Shown: piece after piece, positions 55,198 to 64,000 of the stretch
Layout: the number at the start of each line of letters is the position of its first letter
Numbering within the stretch: position 1 is the first letter of the stretch
The notes under the pieces: generated by a model
What the model was told of the DNA's origin: nothing
The model's input: the letters and a program-made list of their open reading frames with translations, nothing else
The model's database searches: none
NCBI RefSeq assembly: GCF_004785645.1
Contig: NZ_SRPE01000008.1
Location: 1-64,000, forward strand
Reading direction: 5' to 3'
Source of the DNA: Empedobacter tilapiae
GTDB lineage: Bacteria; Bacteroidota; Bacteroidia; Flavobacteriales; Weeksellaceae
DNA length: 64,000 nucleotides
Position numbers and translations under genes: made by a program

Positions 55198-55224
55198 CTC
55201 TTTACTGCGTTACAGAGGATTTTC

Positions 55225-55241
55225 GTATACCAGAGGTATAC
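55225..55241. promoter_or_regulatory. GTATACC palindrome 1
   Basis: gtatacc-aga-ggtatac, perfect. Likely binding site for the mobilization accessory protein encoded at 55334, for oriT binding or self-regulation. Confidence 0.65.
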
Positions 55242-55277
55242 TTTTGATCATATAAGCTCTTTATAATCACAAAAATG

Positions 55278-55295
55278 GTATACCACCAGGTATAC
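55278..55295. promoter_or_regulatory. GTATACC palindrome 2
   Basis: gtatacc-acca-ggtatac, perfect, centred about 53 bp (five helical turns) from palindrome 1 and 39 bases before the mobilization gene. Confidence 0.65.
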
Positions 55296-55333
55296 ATAAA
55301 GAAAAGATGAATTGGATTTAGAAAATAAAGAAG

Positions 55334-55882
55334 ATGAAGCAGAATAATACCAACAGCATTCGTTATCCAAAAGAAACAGATGAAAAATTAGAGAAGCTGG
55401 CTGAAAATTTAAGACGAAGCAAAAAAGAATTGTTTTGTCAGATGGTGGATTATTTTTATCGATGTAAAAAAGATCCTTCAGATGCGGGAGATGAAATCTT
55501 GAAGAAAGAACTTTCTTCAGGAATCAGTCGCATTATAGCCTTCATTCGACAACAAGAAAAAGATTTCTTATTGCCTTTGTTTTCTGATACTGCTATTCTA
55601 AAAAATGCTTCAAATAGTCAAAAAGACTTGTTAGAAAAAATGGAACATTATTTAATAGAAGAAAATAAGCAAACTTCAATACTTACGAAACAAAATCTAC
55701 AGATCACAAATGCATTAAAATATTTACTATCCAAACAGAAAGAAAAAGAAGTTTTGAAGAAGCAATTTGCTCAATTATTGGATGATTATATCTACAAGCG
55801 TGAAGAAATGGGTTGGACAACTTCAGGATTAAAAAAAGAAGAACTTGTCAATCGCATTAAACAATCTCTTAAAAACCTATAA
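55334..55882 (+). CDS. Mobilization accessory protein (BfmA/BtgA-like)
   Basis: 182 residues. The N-terminal SIRYPKETDEKLEKLAENLRRSKKELFCQMVDYFYRCKKDPSD looks like a ribbon-helix-helix DNA-binding domain, followed by long charged helices, as in BfmA/BtgA proteins that bind oriT in Bacteroidetes mobilizable elements. Two palindromes directly upstream are its probable targets. The stop overlaps the next start by one base (TAATG), coupling it to the relaxase. Confidence 0.8.
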   Translation: MKQNNTNSIRYPKETDEKLEKLAENLRRSKKELFCQMVDYFYRCKKDPSDAGDEILKKELSSGISRIIAFIRQQEKDFLLPLFSDTAILKNASNSQKDLLEKMEHYLIEENKQTSILTKQNLQITNALKYLLSKQKEKEVLKKQFAQLLDDYIYKREEMGWTTSGLKKEELVNRIKQSLKNL

Positions 55883-56826
55883 TGATGTTTATTCATATTA
55901 CAGATTCTGAAACGGGTAATAATAAAGGAAGTTGCGGTCAATTGGTTAAATATTTAGAAAAAGAAAATCAACGATCAGAACAAAAGAAAGACCTTGAATA
56001 TTGGTTTAATCATCAAAATAAAACAATTTCACCTCAAGAAGTTCGTGTAAATATTGACCATAATATTTCTAAATTAAGTCGTAATGATGCCAAGTTTTTT
56101 CTAATTAATATTAGCCCAAGCGAGCAAGAAATTATGCATTTAAAGGAGTGTTTTGGAAATAAAGGTGCAGAAGAAAAGTTAAAAGAATATGTCAGTCATA
56201 TAATGGATGCTTACGCTCAAAATTTCAAACGCAATGGAATTGAAAATGCGAAAGATTTACTGTGGTATGGAAAATTAGAACAACATCGCTATTACCACCA
56301 TACGGATGAAGAAGTAAAACAAGGATTAGCTAAAATAGGAGAAACTAAATCTGGAGAACAAATGCATATTCAGATTATTGTCAGTCGAAAGGATCGTACA
56401 AATAAAATCAAACTTAGTCCAATGAATACCTCACGAGGTAGAAATCAAAGCCATTCTGCTAAATTGGGACAGTTTAATCGAGTAGCTTTTAAAGAATCAG
56501 GTGAACTAATTTTTGATAATATGTTTGAATTTAATCGTTCATTAGAAGATTCACTGCACTACAAACTCATTATGAAAAACGGCAATGTGGAGCAAAAAAG
56601 AACAATCCATTTATTCAATCAAATTGAAAATAAATTAAACGATTCAGACAGACAAACTATTTTCGATATAACAAAAGACATCTATAGAAATAACACTGTT
56701 GATTTTGAGAAAATAGTAAACAACCTAGAAGTATCAACTGAACTGATTAACTTACTATTTACCAATAATGTTCTAGAAAATGAAAATGTAGAAGAGCAAT
56801 CAGTTCAAAAGAAAAAAAAGGACTAA
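55882..56826 (+). CDS. DUF5712-type mobilization protein (putative relaxase)
   Basis: 314 residues. FIHITDSETGNNKGSCGQLVKYLEKENQ at the start, LLWYGKLEQHRYYHHTDEEVKQG in the middle and GEQMHIQIIVSRKDRTNKIKLSPM are the conserved parts of DUF5712 proteins found beside BfmA-like genes. The His-rich centre and the MHIQIIVSRKD strand suggest a relaxase fold that nicks oriT; the tyrosine nucleophile is not certain. The C terminus is helical and basic. Either Met at the start is possible. Confidence 0.75.
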   Translation: MMFIHITDSETGNNKGSCGQLVKYLEKENQRSEQKKDLEYWFNHQNKTISPQEVRVNIDHNISKLSRNDAKFFLINISPSEQEIMHLKECFGNKGAEEKLKEYVSHIMDAYAQNFKRNGIENAKDLLWYGKLEQHRYYHHTDEEVKQGLAKIGETKSGEQMHIQIIVSRKDRTNKIKLSPMNTSRGRNQSHSAKLGQFNRVAFKESGELIFDNMFEFNRSLEDSLHYKLIMKNGNVEQKRTIHLFNQIENKLNDSDRQTIFDITKDIYRNNTVDFEKIVNNLEVSTELINLLFTNNVLENENVEEQSVQKKKKD

Positions 56827-57124
56827 GCGTCGTTCAATATTATAAATAGTTAATATAAAATGTCTAATTTAATCAATCTTAATTATTTTCAATACTCTTC
56901 AAACTTTTATTTCTATTGAGATTTATTGTAAATTTGAAACCATTCTATCTGTTAACAGAATGTATATTTCTTATTAAAAGAACCATCTCAATAATTTGGG
57001 ATGGTTTCTATTTTTTACAAGATTATTTATTATTCAAATTAGTTCGTTTAATTAAATTATAAACTTAGAGTCGTTATTTAAGATTGTAGTATACATATAA
57101 TAATCTATTAAATTTTTAAAAAAT
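56827..57124. other. Intergenic region after the mobilization genes
   Basis: Nothing coding. It contains the hairpin cattct / agaatg (about 56941-56962) and a terminator-like stem aaccatctca / tgggatggtt followed by T-rich sequence (56981-57017), likely ending the mob transcript. Confidence 0.6.
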
Positions 57125-57159
57125 AAAAAAGGTTTAACTTATTTTAAGTTAAACCTTTT
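57125..57159 (-). terminator. Terminator after the lipocalin-like gene
   Basis: Stem aaaaggtttaactt / aagttaaacctttt with a 4-6 base loop, T run in the minus direction, just past the gene. Confidence 0.88.
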
Positions 57160-57162
57160 CCA

Positions 57163-57612
57163 TTATCTTTTTAATACAAGAATTTCAATCTCATTTTTTC
57201 CATCCCCATCCAAATCTTCACCATAATCAGATTTTATAATCAATTCGTTTTTAGTTAATTTGATAATTTCAGCTTCATAAATATCATTATTTCCCCAATC
57301 AATAACAAGATTTTTATTTGTGGCTTTATAGGTTGCATCAATATTATCTTCAAGAATACATTTACCACTATTGTCAGCGTAATAGGTTATAACAGAATAT
57401 TTATTGTCTTTTGTAAATGTCAAAGTATTTTTTTCTTCACATGTATCTAATTTCTCATCTTCCATATGATTATCTTTTGAAAACTGAGTTTGATATTTTA
57501 CAAAACTCCATGTTCCTACTATACTAGCATTGTCAATAGATGAATTATCATCATTATTACAACTAAATAGTGAACCAAAAGCAAAAACGCTAGGTAAAAT
57601 AAACTTTTTCAT
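57163..57612 (-). CDS. Lipocalin-like lipoprotein
   Basis: About 149 residues from the Met at 57612 (MKKFILPSVFAFGSLFSC, lipobox LFSC); in-frame codons upstream (MRNNLKTKKI) look like leader. The pattern IVGTWSFVKYQT, LTFTKDNKYSVITYYADNSGKC, ATYKATNKNLVIDW, and ELIIKSDYGEDLDGDGKNEIEILVL fits the Bacteroidetes lipocalin-like family. DLDGDGKNE is a possible calcium loop. Role unknown. Confidence 0.8.
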   Translation of the reverse strand: MKKFILPSVFAFGSLFSCNNDDNSSIDNASIVGTWSFVKYQTQFSKDNHMEDEKLDTCEEKNTLTFTKDNKYSVITYYADNSGKCILEDNIDATYKATNKNLVIDWGNNDIYEAEIIKLTKNELIIKSDYGEDLDGDGKNEIEILVLKR

Positions 57613-57689
57613 AATTTTTTTTGTTTTAAGATTGTTGCGCAAAAGTATAATAATTTTTGAAACATTAATAAATCATTAAGAAAAATTTA

Positions 57690-57697
57690 TATATTTG
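57690..57697 (+). promoter_or_regulatory. Promoter -7 box of the surface-protein operon
   Basis: TATATTTG matches TAnnTTTG; leader of about 110 bases to the gene at 57813. No clear -33 element. Confidence 0.5.
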
Positions 57698-57718
57698 CTC
57701 AACCCTAAACCAATTGAT

Positions 57719-57769
57719 ATGAAAACATTTATACTTTTATATACTTCTTATATATACTCTATACTGTAG
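57719..57769 (+). CDS. 16-residue leader peptide (possible)
   Basis: ATG at 57719 to TAG at 57767-57769 encodes MKTFILLYTSYIYSIL, rich in Tyr, Ile and Leu and resembling a cut-off signal peptide. It lies wholly inside the leader of the surface operon. It may be a remnant or a leader peptide; evidence is weak. Confidence 0.3.
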   Translation: MKTFILLYTSYIYSIL

Positions 57770-57812
57770 ATATATTACAACTTTTTAACTTTTTTATTAA
57801 ACCAGAAACTCT

Positions 57813-59900
57813 ATGAAAAGATTTTTATTCTTCTTCATGGTATTAATTATACCTATTTACCTATATAGTCAACAAGCAGTAGAATCAGAACTCCAACCTC
57901 ATGTTCGTGTAAAAACTGGCGTGAAACAAAATGAAGTTCGTTTGCGTTGGGCAGTCGATCAAGCAGTTGCATGGCAAAAAGCAAATATATTAGGTTTTAC
58001 ATTGAAACGTTATACACTTGTTCGAGATGGTAAAACCTTAACAACTCCAGAAATAAAAGATTTCGGACAATTTTTTCCTGCAAAGCAAAAAGAGTGGGAA
58101 GCTATTGTTAATAAAAATGATCATGCAGCAATTGTTGCACAAGCCTTATTTGGAGATAGCTTTGAGGTAGAATTAGGAAGCCAAAAACAAGGCAAACTTG
58201 AGTCTATTTTAAATAAATCTCAAGAATCAGAACAACGATTTGCTTATGCTTTGATGGCGGCTGATTTAGACTTTGATGTGGCAACATTAGCTGGTTGGGG
58301 ATATATTGATAAAACAATAAAACCAAATGAACGATATGTATATATTGTAGAAGTCAATCAAGAAAAGTCAATAGAAAAAGGGGAAGCATTGGCAATAATA
58401 GAAGATAAAGAATTTGAATTACCTAAGCCTTTAGATTTTATAGGAATTTTTCAGGATAAATCAGTGATATTATCATGGGAATATCTACAATTAAGAGATG
58501 TTTATACGTCTTATTTTGTAGAACGTTCTGAAGATGGGAAAAACTTTGCCACTTTAAGCGACTTACCAGTGATGAATATGAATAGTCAGCCCCAAAAAGA
58601 ATCTCATAATATGATTTTTGTTGACTCTTTACAAATTGCGAATAAACCTTATGCATACAGAATAAGAGGTAAAAATATTTTTGGAGATTTTGGACCATAT
58701 TCGAGTATTGTGTCAGGTAAAGGTCATAAAAAGTTAGAAGTTACCCCACGTATAAAAACTGCAAAAGTTAATGATGATAATAAGATAACTATTGGTTGGG
58801 AATTTCCTAAAGAAAATGAAGCTGAAATTCAGTATTTTGAATTATTGCATTCTCCTACAGATAAGGAGAATGATTATAAGGTTGTAAAGAATAAACTTTC
58901 AACTAATATAAGATCAGTTATTGTTAAAAGTGAATCATCATCTAATTATTATAAGGTTAAAGCTATTGGTAAGAATAATGATAACCGTGAGTCATTTTCA
59001 GTTCTTGTACAACCCGAAGATAGTACACCTCCTGCAATTCCTACACAATTAAAAGCGAAGATAGATTCGGCAGGTATTGCTCGAATTGAATGGAAACCAA
59101 ATACAGAAACAGATTTTGAAGGGTACCATATTTTTAGAGGAAATCAGAAAGGAGAAGAGTTAATGCGTATTACAACGCAACCCATTAAAGAAGCTAAATT
59201 TAATGATTCAGTACAATTGACTAATCTTAATAGAACTGTATATTATTATGTAACAGCTGTGGATTTTAGAGAAAATCAATCTGAACCTTCTGAAATTATT
59301 GAAGTTGAAAAGCCCGATATTATTCCTCCACAAATGCCAACATTTAGTAAATATGAAATAAAAGATGGTATTATTACACTTGAATGGTATAAAAGTGTGA
59401 GCGAAGATGTTGCTTTGCATCAATTGTACCGAATCGATATTGATGAGCAAAATGCTGTTGCAAAAAAGATATATGAAACGAAGGAGTTAAATCCTATATA
59501 TACGTATCAAGATAAAGAACTACAATCCGATAAACGTTATGTCTACTTTTTGAAAGCGATTGATAAAAATAATTTGGTATCAAAAGAATCGCAACATATT
59601 ACATTACGAAATATTGATTTGCGACCTAAAAAAGTGATTTCTAATTTAACAGGAATAGTAAATACTCAAAAAGGAAGAATCGATTTGATTTGGAAAAATC
59701 AAATGAATGATATCACAGAGATTGTGATTTATCGACAAAAGGATGGTGAGAAATCAAGTTTATTAACCACTTTGAATGGTCAACAGAATTATTTGGAAGA
59801 TAAAAATGTAACCGTAGGAACGAAATATACCTATTTGATTAAAGCCATGTTATCATCCAATCAACCATCAACAACCGAAAAAATAACCGTAGAATACTAA
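57813..59900 (+). CDS. Fibronectin type III repeat secreted protein
   Basis: 695 residues with a Sec signal peptide (LIIPIYLYSQ). At least four fibronectin-III-like modules can be followed from residue 210 on (for example DSAGIARIEWKPNTETDFEGYHIFRGNQ, VSEDVALHQLYRIDI and KKVISNLTGIVNTQKGRIDLIWKNQ). The N-terminal 200 residues are a separate domain. The next gene starts 17 bases later and encodes a T9SS-sorted repeat protein, so both are likely surface or gliding-type components. It has no T9SS domain of its own. Confidence 0.82.
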   Translation: MKRFLFFFMVLIIPIYLYSQQAVESELQPHVRVKTGVKQNEVRLRWAVDQAVAWQKANILGFTLKRYTLVRDGKTLTTPEIKDFGQFFPAKQKEWEAIVNKNDHAAIVAQALFGDSFEVELGSQKQGKLESILNKSQESEQRFAYALMAADLDFDVATLAGWGYIDKTIKPNERYVYIVEVNQEKSIEKGEALAIIEDKEFELPKPLDFIGIFQDKSVILSWEYLQLRDVYTSYFVERSEDGKNFATLSDLPVMNMNSQPQKESHNMIFVDSLQIANKPYAYRIRGKNIFGDFGPYSSIVSGKGHKKLEVTPRIKTAKVNDDNKITIGWEFPKENEAEIQYFELLHSPTDKENDYKVVKNKLSTNIRSVIVKSESSSNYYKVKAIGKNNDNRESFSVLVQPEDSTPPAIPTQLKAKIDSAGIARIEWKPNTETDFEGYHIFRGNQKGEELMRITTQPIKEAKFNDSVQLTNLNRTVYYYVTAVDFRENQSEPSEIIEVEKPDIIPPQMPTFSKYEIKDGIITLEWYKSVSEDVALHQLYRIDIDEQNAVAKKIYETKELNPIYTYQDKELQSDKRYVYFLKAIDKNNLVSKESQHITLRNIDLRPKKVISNLTGIVNTQKGRIDLIWKNQMNDITEIVIYRQKDGEKSSLLTTLNGQQNYLEDKNVTVGTKYTYLIKAMLSSNQPSTTEKITVEY

Positions 59901-59917
59901 ATCAATCCTATTTTACT

Positions 59918-62900
59918 ATGAAAAAAATTTTAATCTTTTTTATTTTATTACTGAATATTACTATCCAAGCTCAAAATTATTCTGTTAAATTACCTCGATT
60001 TTTGGCAGAACTTAAATATGATTCAAATGGAAATAAAGGATGTGGAACAAATGAATATACGATTGAAGTTATTACTGTCAATGGGGGAATTTATACGATA
60101 AAAGAAAGTTATAGTAATCGTCCGTTTATAGATAATAGTCCAATAGAAATTACTGTTCCAGATAAAGTAAGTAAAATTAAAATCCATTCTTTCCATCATG
60201 CGAATACTGGTATTGGTTGTAATGGAGGCACAGCAAGTATAGATGAAATTATTAATATTGATACCGATTGTCCATTTAAAACATTTGTAAAAGAAGTAAG
60301 TGGATCAAGAAATGGAAATAGAGTAACATTTAAATTAGATTTTGATTTATCAATTACCCCAATTCATATTCTTAAAAACGAATTAATAAATGGACTTTCA
60401 AATACCTATTTACCTTATGATTCAAAAGTTAAACTTTTAGATGTAGAAGGATTTTCTCCAGGATTATATCATTATCAATATAATATTTCAGATGAAAGTG
60501 GTAATATTACGGAAGCCAATTGGCAAGATATTGAAAGTAGTTTGTATGACAAACATATTCTTAGTGTATCAGGTAAAGATTTATTAGGAAATAATTATAA
60601 ACAATATTTAGGACGTAAGATATATTTCCGTACAGTTTCTTGTTTTGAAAATAACGAATACCTTTCAAAATCAAATCTTGTTTTGTTAACGTTAATATTA
60701 TCAGCTCCAAAAATCACAACAGCTTCATTTTTAGACATCACTTGTTTTGGGGACAATAATGGACAAGCAACCTTAAATTTTGATCGCCAATTAGAACAAG
60801 ATGAAATCTTAGAAGGCTCACTTATTAATACAGATAATGGTGGTGTTGTAGGTAATTACAATTTATCAGCTTTAGCTAACGCATCAAGTTATACCATCAC
60901 AGGATTAGCTAAAGGAAATTACAAATTAGATCTTATCGGTTCATATAAAGGAAATCCAACTTTTACGGATGGAGATGAATATTCGTATAAATTTACCATA
61001 AAAGAACCAAAACCTGTAGAATTTTCAGTCACTCAGTCAACCGATGTTTTTTGTTATGGAGGAGCTGATGGAACAATTAGCTTATCTGCAACAGGAGAAC
61101 CAGGTAGGACATTCAAATATTCTATTACAGATGCAAATAATTTAGTGGATAATTGGGTTGATTTTTCATCAGCAAGTACAACTAAAATAGAAAATTTACC
61201 AGCAGGAAAATACACGATAAAAGTAATGGATTCTAGTGGGTGTTATGCAAAAGATGGAGCTGTTATAAAAGAAGTAAAAGTTACAATAAATGAGCCTAAA
61301 GCACCACTGAGTCTACCTGATAACGAAATTACAATAGAACAACCAAAAGGTTATGGGTTATCGGATGGTTTCATTTCTGTTCGAGTTATTGGAGGAACTC
61401 CAAATTCTGACGGATCATATATCTATGAATGGCGAAAAGACTCTCCAACAGGAGAAATCATTGATGCTTCAAAAATTATAACAGATGCTACAAATAATCC
61501 TTTCACGATTGTTTTAAAAGACATTCCTGCAGGAAAATATTATTTAACCGTTAAGGATAAAAACTATGCTTTAGCATTAAATGGACAAGGAGGTTGTGGT
61601 CTTATTTCAAAAGAATTTATCGTCGAGCAACCCTTGCCTCTAACTGCAGAGATTAAAATACAAGAAGAAATTTTATGTCACATCGACAACGAGTATATTG
61701 GAAATTTTGATGCAGATGGAAATTTAATTCCTGATCAAGCAGAAAATGGAAAATTACAAGTGAATGTAACAGGAGGAGTTGGTGCTTATAAATACAAATG
61801 GTACAAAAAAGTAAATGGCATTTTTACAGAACTTACCAATGAAACAACACTTAACCTAAATAAGGTTACAGCTGGTACATATAAAATAGAAGTTTCTGAT
61901 CAAAATAATAACAAAACAGAAACCGAACTTGTATTTAATTCTCCAACAAAATTAGCAGTTGCTGTAGAAGCAAATGAATTAATTTGTAACAGTGATACTG
62001 GAGGAATTGTAAAAGCTACACCAATTGGTGGAACAGCAGGTTATACTTATACATGGAATACATCGGATACAACAAGTACTGTAACAGGATTAAGCGCAGG
62101 GAATTATTTTGTAACCATCAAAGATAAAAATAGTTGTATTGCAACAAATTCAGTAACCATCAAAGAACCATCAAGTTTTGAAGTAAATGTTATTGAACAA
62201 ATCAATCCAACTTGTTTTGGTGCAACAAATGGTGTAATTGAAATTACTGTAGCTGGAGGAACAGCTCCTTATCAAATCGAATGGTCAAATGGAGCAAAAG
62301 GTCAGCTTATTTCTGGTCTTTCAGCAGGAGATTACACCGTTACGATTACTGATACAAATGGTTGCCAAACGATCAAAACGTATACGTTGACGCAACCTGT
62401 AGAAACTAAAGTAGATTTAGGAAAAGATATTACACTATGTTTTGGAGATTCAATGGAATATGATGTCACAATAGCTGATAAAAATGCAAAATATCAGTGG
62501 TTTGATCAAAATAGACAAATCATTTCAACTTCACCTAAAATTTCGATCGCTTTACCTGGAGAATATACAGTAAAAGTTTTCAATGAAGCAGGTTGTTCTG
62601 CAACAGATAAAGTGATCATAAAAAGTTCATCCGCTATTTTACAACCCGAATTTATGATTGCTACACATGCTTTTGTTGATGCAAATGTGAAATTGGTGAA
62701 TACATCTAAAATAGTTCCAGAACGTGTTGAATGGATTTTACCAAAAACAAATGATTTCAATATCATTCAACAAACAAACGAGAACATCGAAATTAAGTTT
62801 TCTAAAACTGGAAAATATCAATTTGGTCTTAAAGGTTATCAAGGTGAATGTGAAAAAACATTTTACAAAGAGGTTTTGGTGGAAGAAAACATAAATGGAA

Positions 62901-63178
62901 TTGATACAAATCCTAAAACAGTTTCTAATATCAAAGAATTTATTGTTACACCAAATCCAAATAATGGCGTATATAAAGTGTTGGTTAAATTATATGAAGC
63001 CAAACCAATTCGAATAAGATTAGTTGATATGTTATCACAACAAATCTATGTTTCAAGTGACTTTAATCGCAATACAGAATTCGAAATCCCATTTAACCAA
63101 ACATTAGCTTCAGGTACTTACTTTGTCATTTTAGAAACCGAAAATGAGATGTTAGTAAGAAGAATGTTGACTAAATAA
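59918..63178 (+). CDS. SprB-repeat protein with T9SS sorting domain
   Basis: 1086 residues with a Sec signal peptide (LLLNITIQAQ). Several SprB-type repeats are visible: ITCFGDNNGQATLNF, VFCYGGADGTISLSATGEPG, then TCFGATNGVIEITVAGGTAPYQIEWSNGA with GLSAGDYTVTITDTNGC. The C-terminal 75 residues are a type A T9SS signal (VTPNPNNGVYKVLV, then LASGTYFVILETENEMLVRRMLTK). It should be exported by T9SS and attached to or released from the cell surface, possibly as a gliding or adhesion protein. In an operon with its neighbours. Confidence 0.93.
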   Translation: MKKILIFFILLLNITIQAQNYSVKLPRFLAELKYDSNGNKGCGTNEYTIEVITVNGGIYTIKESYSNRPFIDNSPIEITVPDKVSKIKIHSFHHANTGIGCNGGTASIDEIINIDTDCPFKTFVKEVSGSRNGNRVTFKLDFDLSITPIHILKNELINGLSNTYLPYDSKVKLLDVEGFSPGLYHYQYNISDESGNITEANWQDIESSLYDKHILSVSGKDLLGNNYKQYLGRKIYFRTVSCFENNEYLSKSNLVLLTLILSAPKITTASFLDITCFGDNNGQATLNFDRQLEQDEILEGSLINTDNGGVVGNYNLSALANASSYTITGLAKGNYKLDLIGSYKGNPTFTDGDEYSYKFTIKEPKPVEFSVTQSTDVFCYGGADGTISLSATGEPGRTFKYSITDANNLVDNWVDFSSASTTKIENLPAGKYTIKVMDSSGCYAKDGAVIKEVKVTINEPKAPLSLPDNEITIEQPKGYGLSDGFISVRVIGGTPNSDGSYIYEWRKDSPTGEIIDASKIITDATNNPFTIVLKDIPAGKYYLTVKDKNYALALNGQGGCGLISKEFIVEQPLPLTAEIKIQEEILCHIDNEYIGNFDADGNLIPDQAENGKLQVNVTGGVGAYKYKWYKKVNGIFTELTNETTLNLNKVTAGTYKIEVSDQNNNKTETELVFNSPTKLAVAVEANELICNSDTGGIVKATPIGGTAGYTYTWNTSDTTSTVTGLSAGNYFVTIKDKNSCIATNSVTIKEPSSFEVNVIEQINPTCFGATNGVIEITVAGGTAPYQIEWSNGAKGQLISGLSAGDYTVTITDTNGCQTIKTYTLTQPVETKVDLGKDITLCFGDSMEYDVTIADKNAKYQWFDQNRQIISTSPKISIALPGEYTVKVFNEAGCSATDKVIIKSSSAILQPEFMIATHAFVDANVKLVNTSKIVPERVEWILPKTNDFNIIQQTNENIEIKFSKTGKYQFGLKGYQGECEKTFYKEVLVEENINGIDTNPKTVSNIKEFIVTPNPNNGVYKVLVKLYEAKPIRIRLVDMLSQQIYVSSDFNRNTEFEIPFNQTLASGTYFVILETENEMLVRRMLTK

Positions 63179-63184
63179 CCTATT

Positions 63185-64000
63185 ATGAAAACAATATTAA
63201 ATTATATATTAAGTTTACTGATTGGTTTATCTTTTTTCCAATCCTGTGCTTCAGAAGAATCGATTGCAATTGAAGCTGATTTTGAAATCACAATTCAAAA
63301 TAATGACTATTCAGTACCTGTAAAAGTTGACATCAAAAATAAAACGATTGGTGCAGATACTTTCAATTGGACGTTTGATGGTGCAACAGAACCAACTTCA
63401 ACTCAAAAAAATCCAAAGACTGTTGTTTATACAGAGCCAGGAACGTATACTATCAAATTAGAAGCTTCTAATAAAGATGGAATAAAAGAAGAAAAGACTG
63501 TTGAGTTTAAAGTTGATGCAGCAATGAAAGTTGATTTTGAATGGATTCAAGAAGGAAGTGACACAGCTCCAGTTAAAATTCAATTGAAAAACTTATCAAA
63601 AGGTGTAACGAAGTATTTATGGGAATTTGAAAATGGAACTCCCTCTACATCCTCGATAGAAAATCCTATTGTTGTTTTTAATCAAGCTGGACAACATAAA
63701 ATTAAATTAACGATTCAGAATGGACGTGAAGAATATTCAGTTGAAAAAACTATTGAAGTGAAAAACGCCATGAATGTTGATTTTGATTGGACAGTTGATT
63801 TTATTGACCAAGATTATGAAACACCAGTTACATTAAATTTATCAAATAAAACTACTCAAGCAATATCGTACGAGTGGTACGTAAATAATTCTGCGACACC
63901 ATTTAGTACAGTACAACATCCTACAATTGTATTAACAACTATAGGTCTAAATACAATTAAATTGGTCGCTAAAAATGACAAAGAATCTAAAGTTTTAGAG
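63185..64000 (+). CDS. PKD-repeat lipoprotein (cut by window end)
   Basis: At least 272 residues, open to the window end. Lipobox SFFQSC. Repeated PKD-like units occur about every 87 residues: DTFNWTFDGATEPTSTQKNPK, KYLWEFENGTPSTSSIENPI and YEWYVNNSATPFSTVQHPT, each followed by a TIKL-type strand. It begins 6 bases after the T9SS protein and completes this surface operon. Extracellular display is likely. Confidence 0.9.
   Translation, partial: MKTILNYILSLLIGLSFFQSCASEESIAIEADFEITIQNNDYSVPVKVDIKNKTIGADTFNWTFDGATEPTSTQKNPKTVVYTEPGTYTIKLEASNKDGIKEEKTVEFKVDAAMKVDFEWIQEGSDTAPVKIQLKNLSKGVTKYLWEFENGTPSTSSIENPIVVFNQAGQHKIKLTIQNGREEYSVEKTIEVKNAMNVDFDWTVDFIDQDYETPVTLNLSNKTTQAISYEWYVNNSATPFSTVQHPTIVLTTIGLNTIKLVAKNDKESKVLE

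Noticed and set aside
47340-57124. att direct repeats of the tRNA-Ser 3' end
   Set aside because: No second copy of the ggttcgaatccc region was seen before 57 kb, so island borders cannot be defined this way.

Overview
The window is AT-rich, with Bacteroidetes-type promoters (TTG/TTTG, about 19 bases, TAnnTTTG), type IX secretion (T9SS) cargo, flavobacterial lipoproteins and 'VGINT' secreted proteins. It comes from a member of the Flavobacteriia. A Weeksellaceae genus such as Empedobacter is my best guess, from gene content only.

Layout. 1-300: 5S rRNA with its terminator, then a 7-bp tandem repeat. 0.6-47 kb is mostly core chromosome: Nudix hydrolase, HIT protein and greA; enolase and citrate synthase; lipid hydroxylase and M28 peptidase; a LacI regulator next to a secreted lectin operon preceded by a striking double operator (13507-13552); aquaporin Z; glycine dehydrogenase; M48 protease and TPM protein; a DCC/HTTM pair; tex; a putative small RNA (25.3 kb); an rRNA methyltransferase; a VIT-vWA-OmpA protein; NhaC antiporter; mnmA; truA and an ABC exporter; oxyR; chaA; a small membrane-protein operon; the KtrA/KtrB-like potassium pair; an MFS transporter; and tRNA-Ser(UGA).

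About 47.4-57 kb, directly after tRNA-Ser, is an accessory, mobile-looking region with long non-coding stretches. It holds an XRE regulator plus AIPR abortive-infection gene. Next comes an ECF sigma factor translationally coupled (TGATG) to a small Cas12f/TnpB-like protein that lacks recognisable RuvC catalytic residues and ends before the zinc-finger/RuvC-III part. Right behind it lie two 111-nt homologous RNA genes, each with a structured 74-nt scaffold, a 15-nt window that is completely different between the copies, and a conserved 22-nt tail. I read this as an RNA-guided transcription system: dead Cas12f plus guide RNA recruits the sigma factor to chosen promoters. A putative oriT hairpin, two GTATACC palindromes, an RHH-type mobilization protein and a DUF5712-like relaxase follow. 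No integrase, replication protein or att repeat was found.

57.1-64 kb: a lipocalin-like lipoprotein (minus strand) and a plus-strand operon of secreted surface proteins: a fibronectin-III protein, an SprB-repeat protein with a T9SS sorting domain, and a PKD-repeat lipoprotein cut by the window end.

The dead-Cas12f/sigma/dual-guide locus at 51852-54171 is the most exciting system here. A related dCas12f-sigmaE arrangement has, as I recall, been reported recently in Bacteroidota; the two natural guides, the 15-nt guide window and the doubled sigma-4 region are read directly from this sequence.
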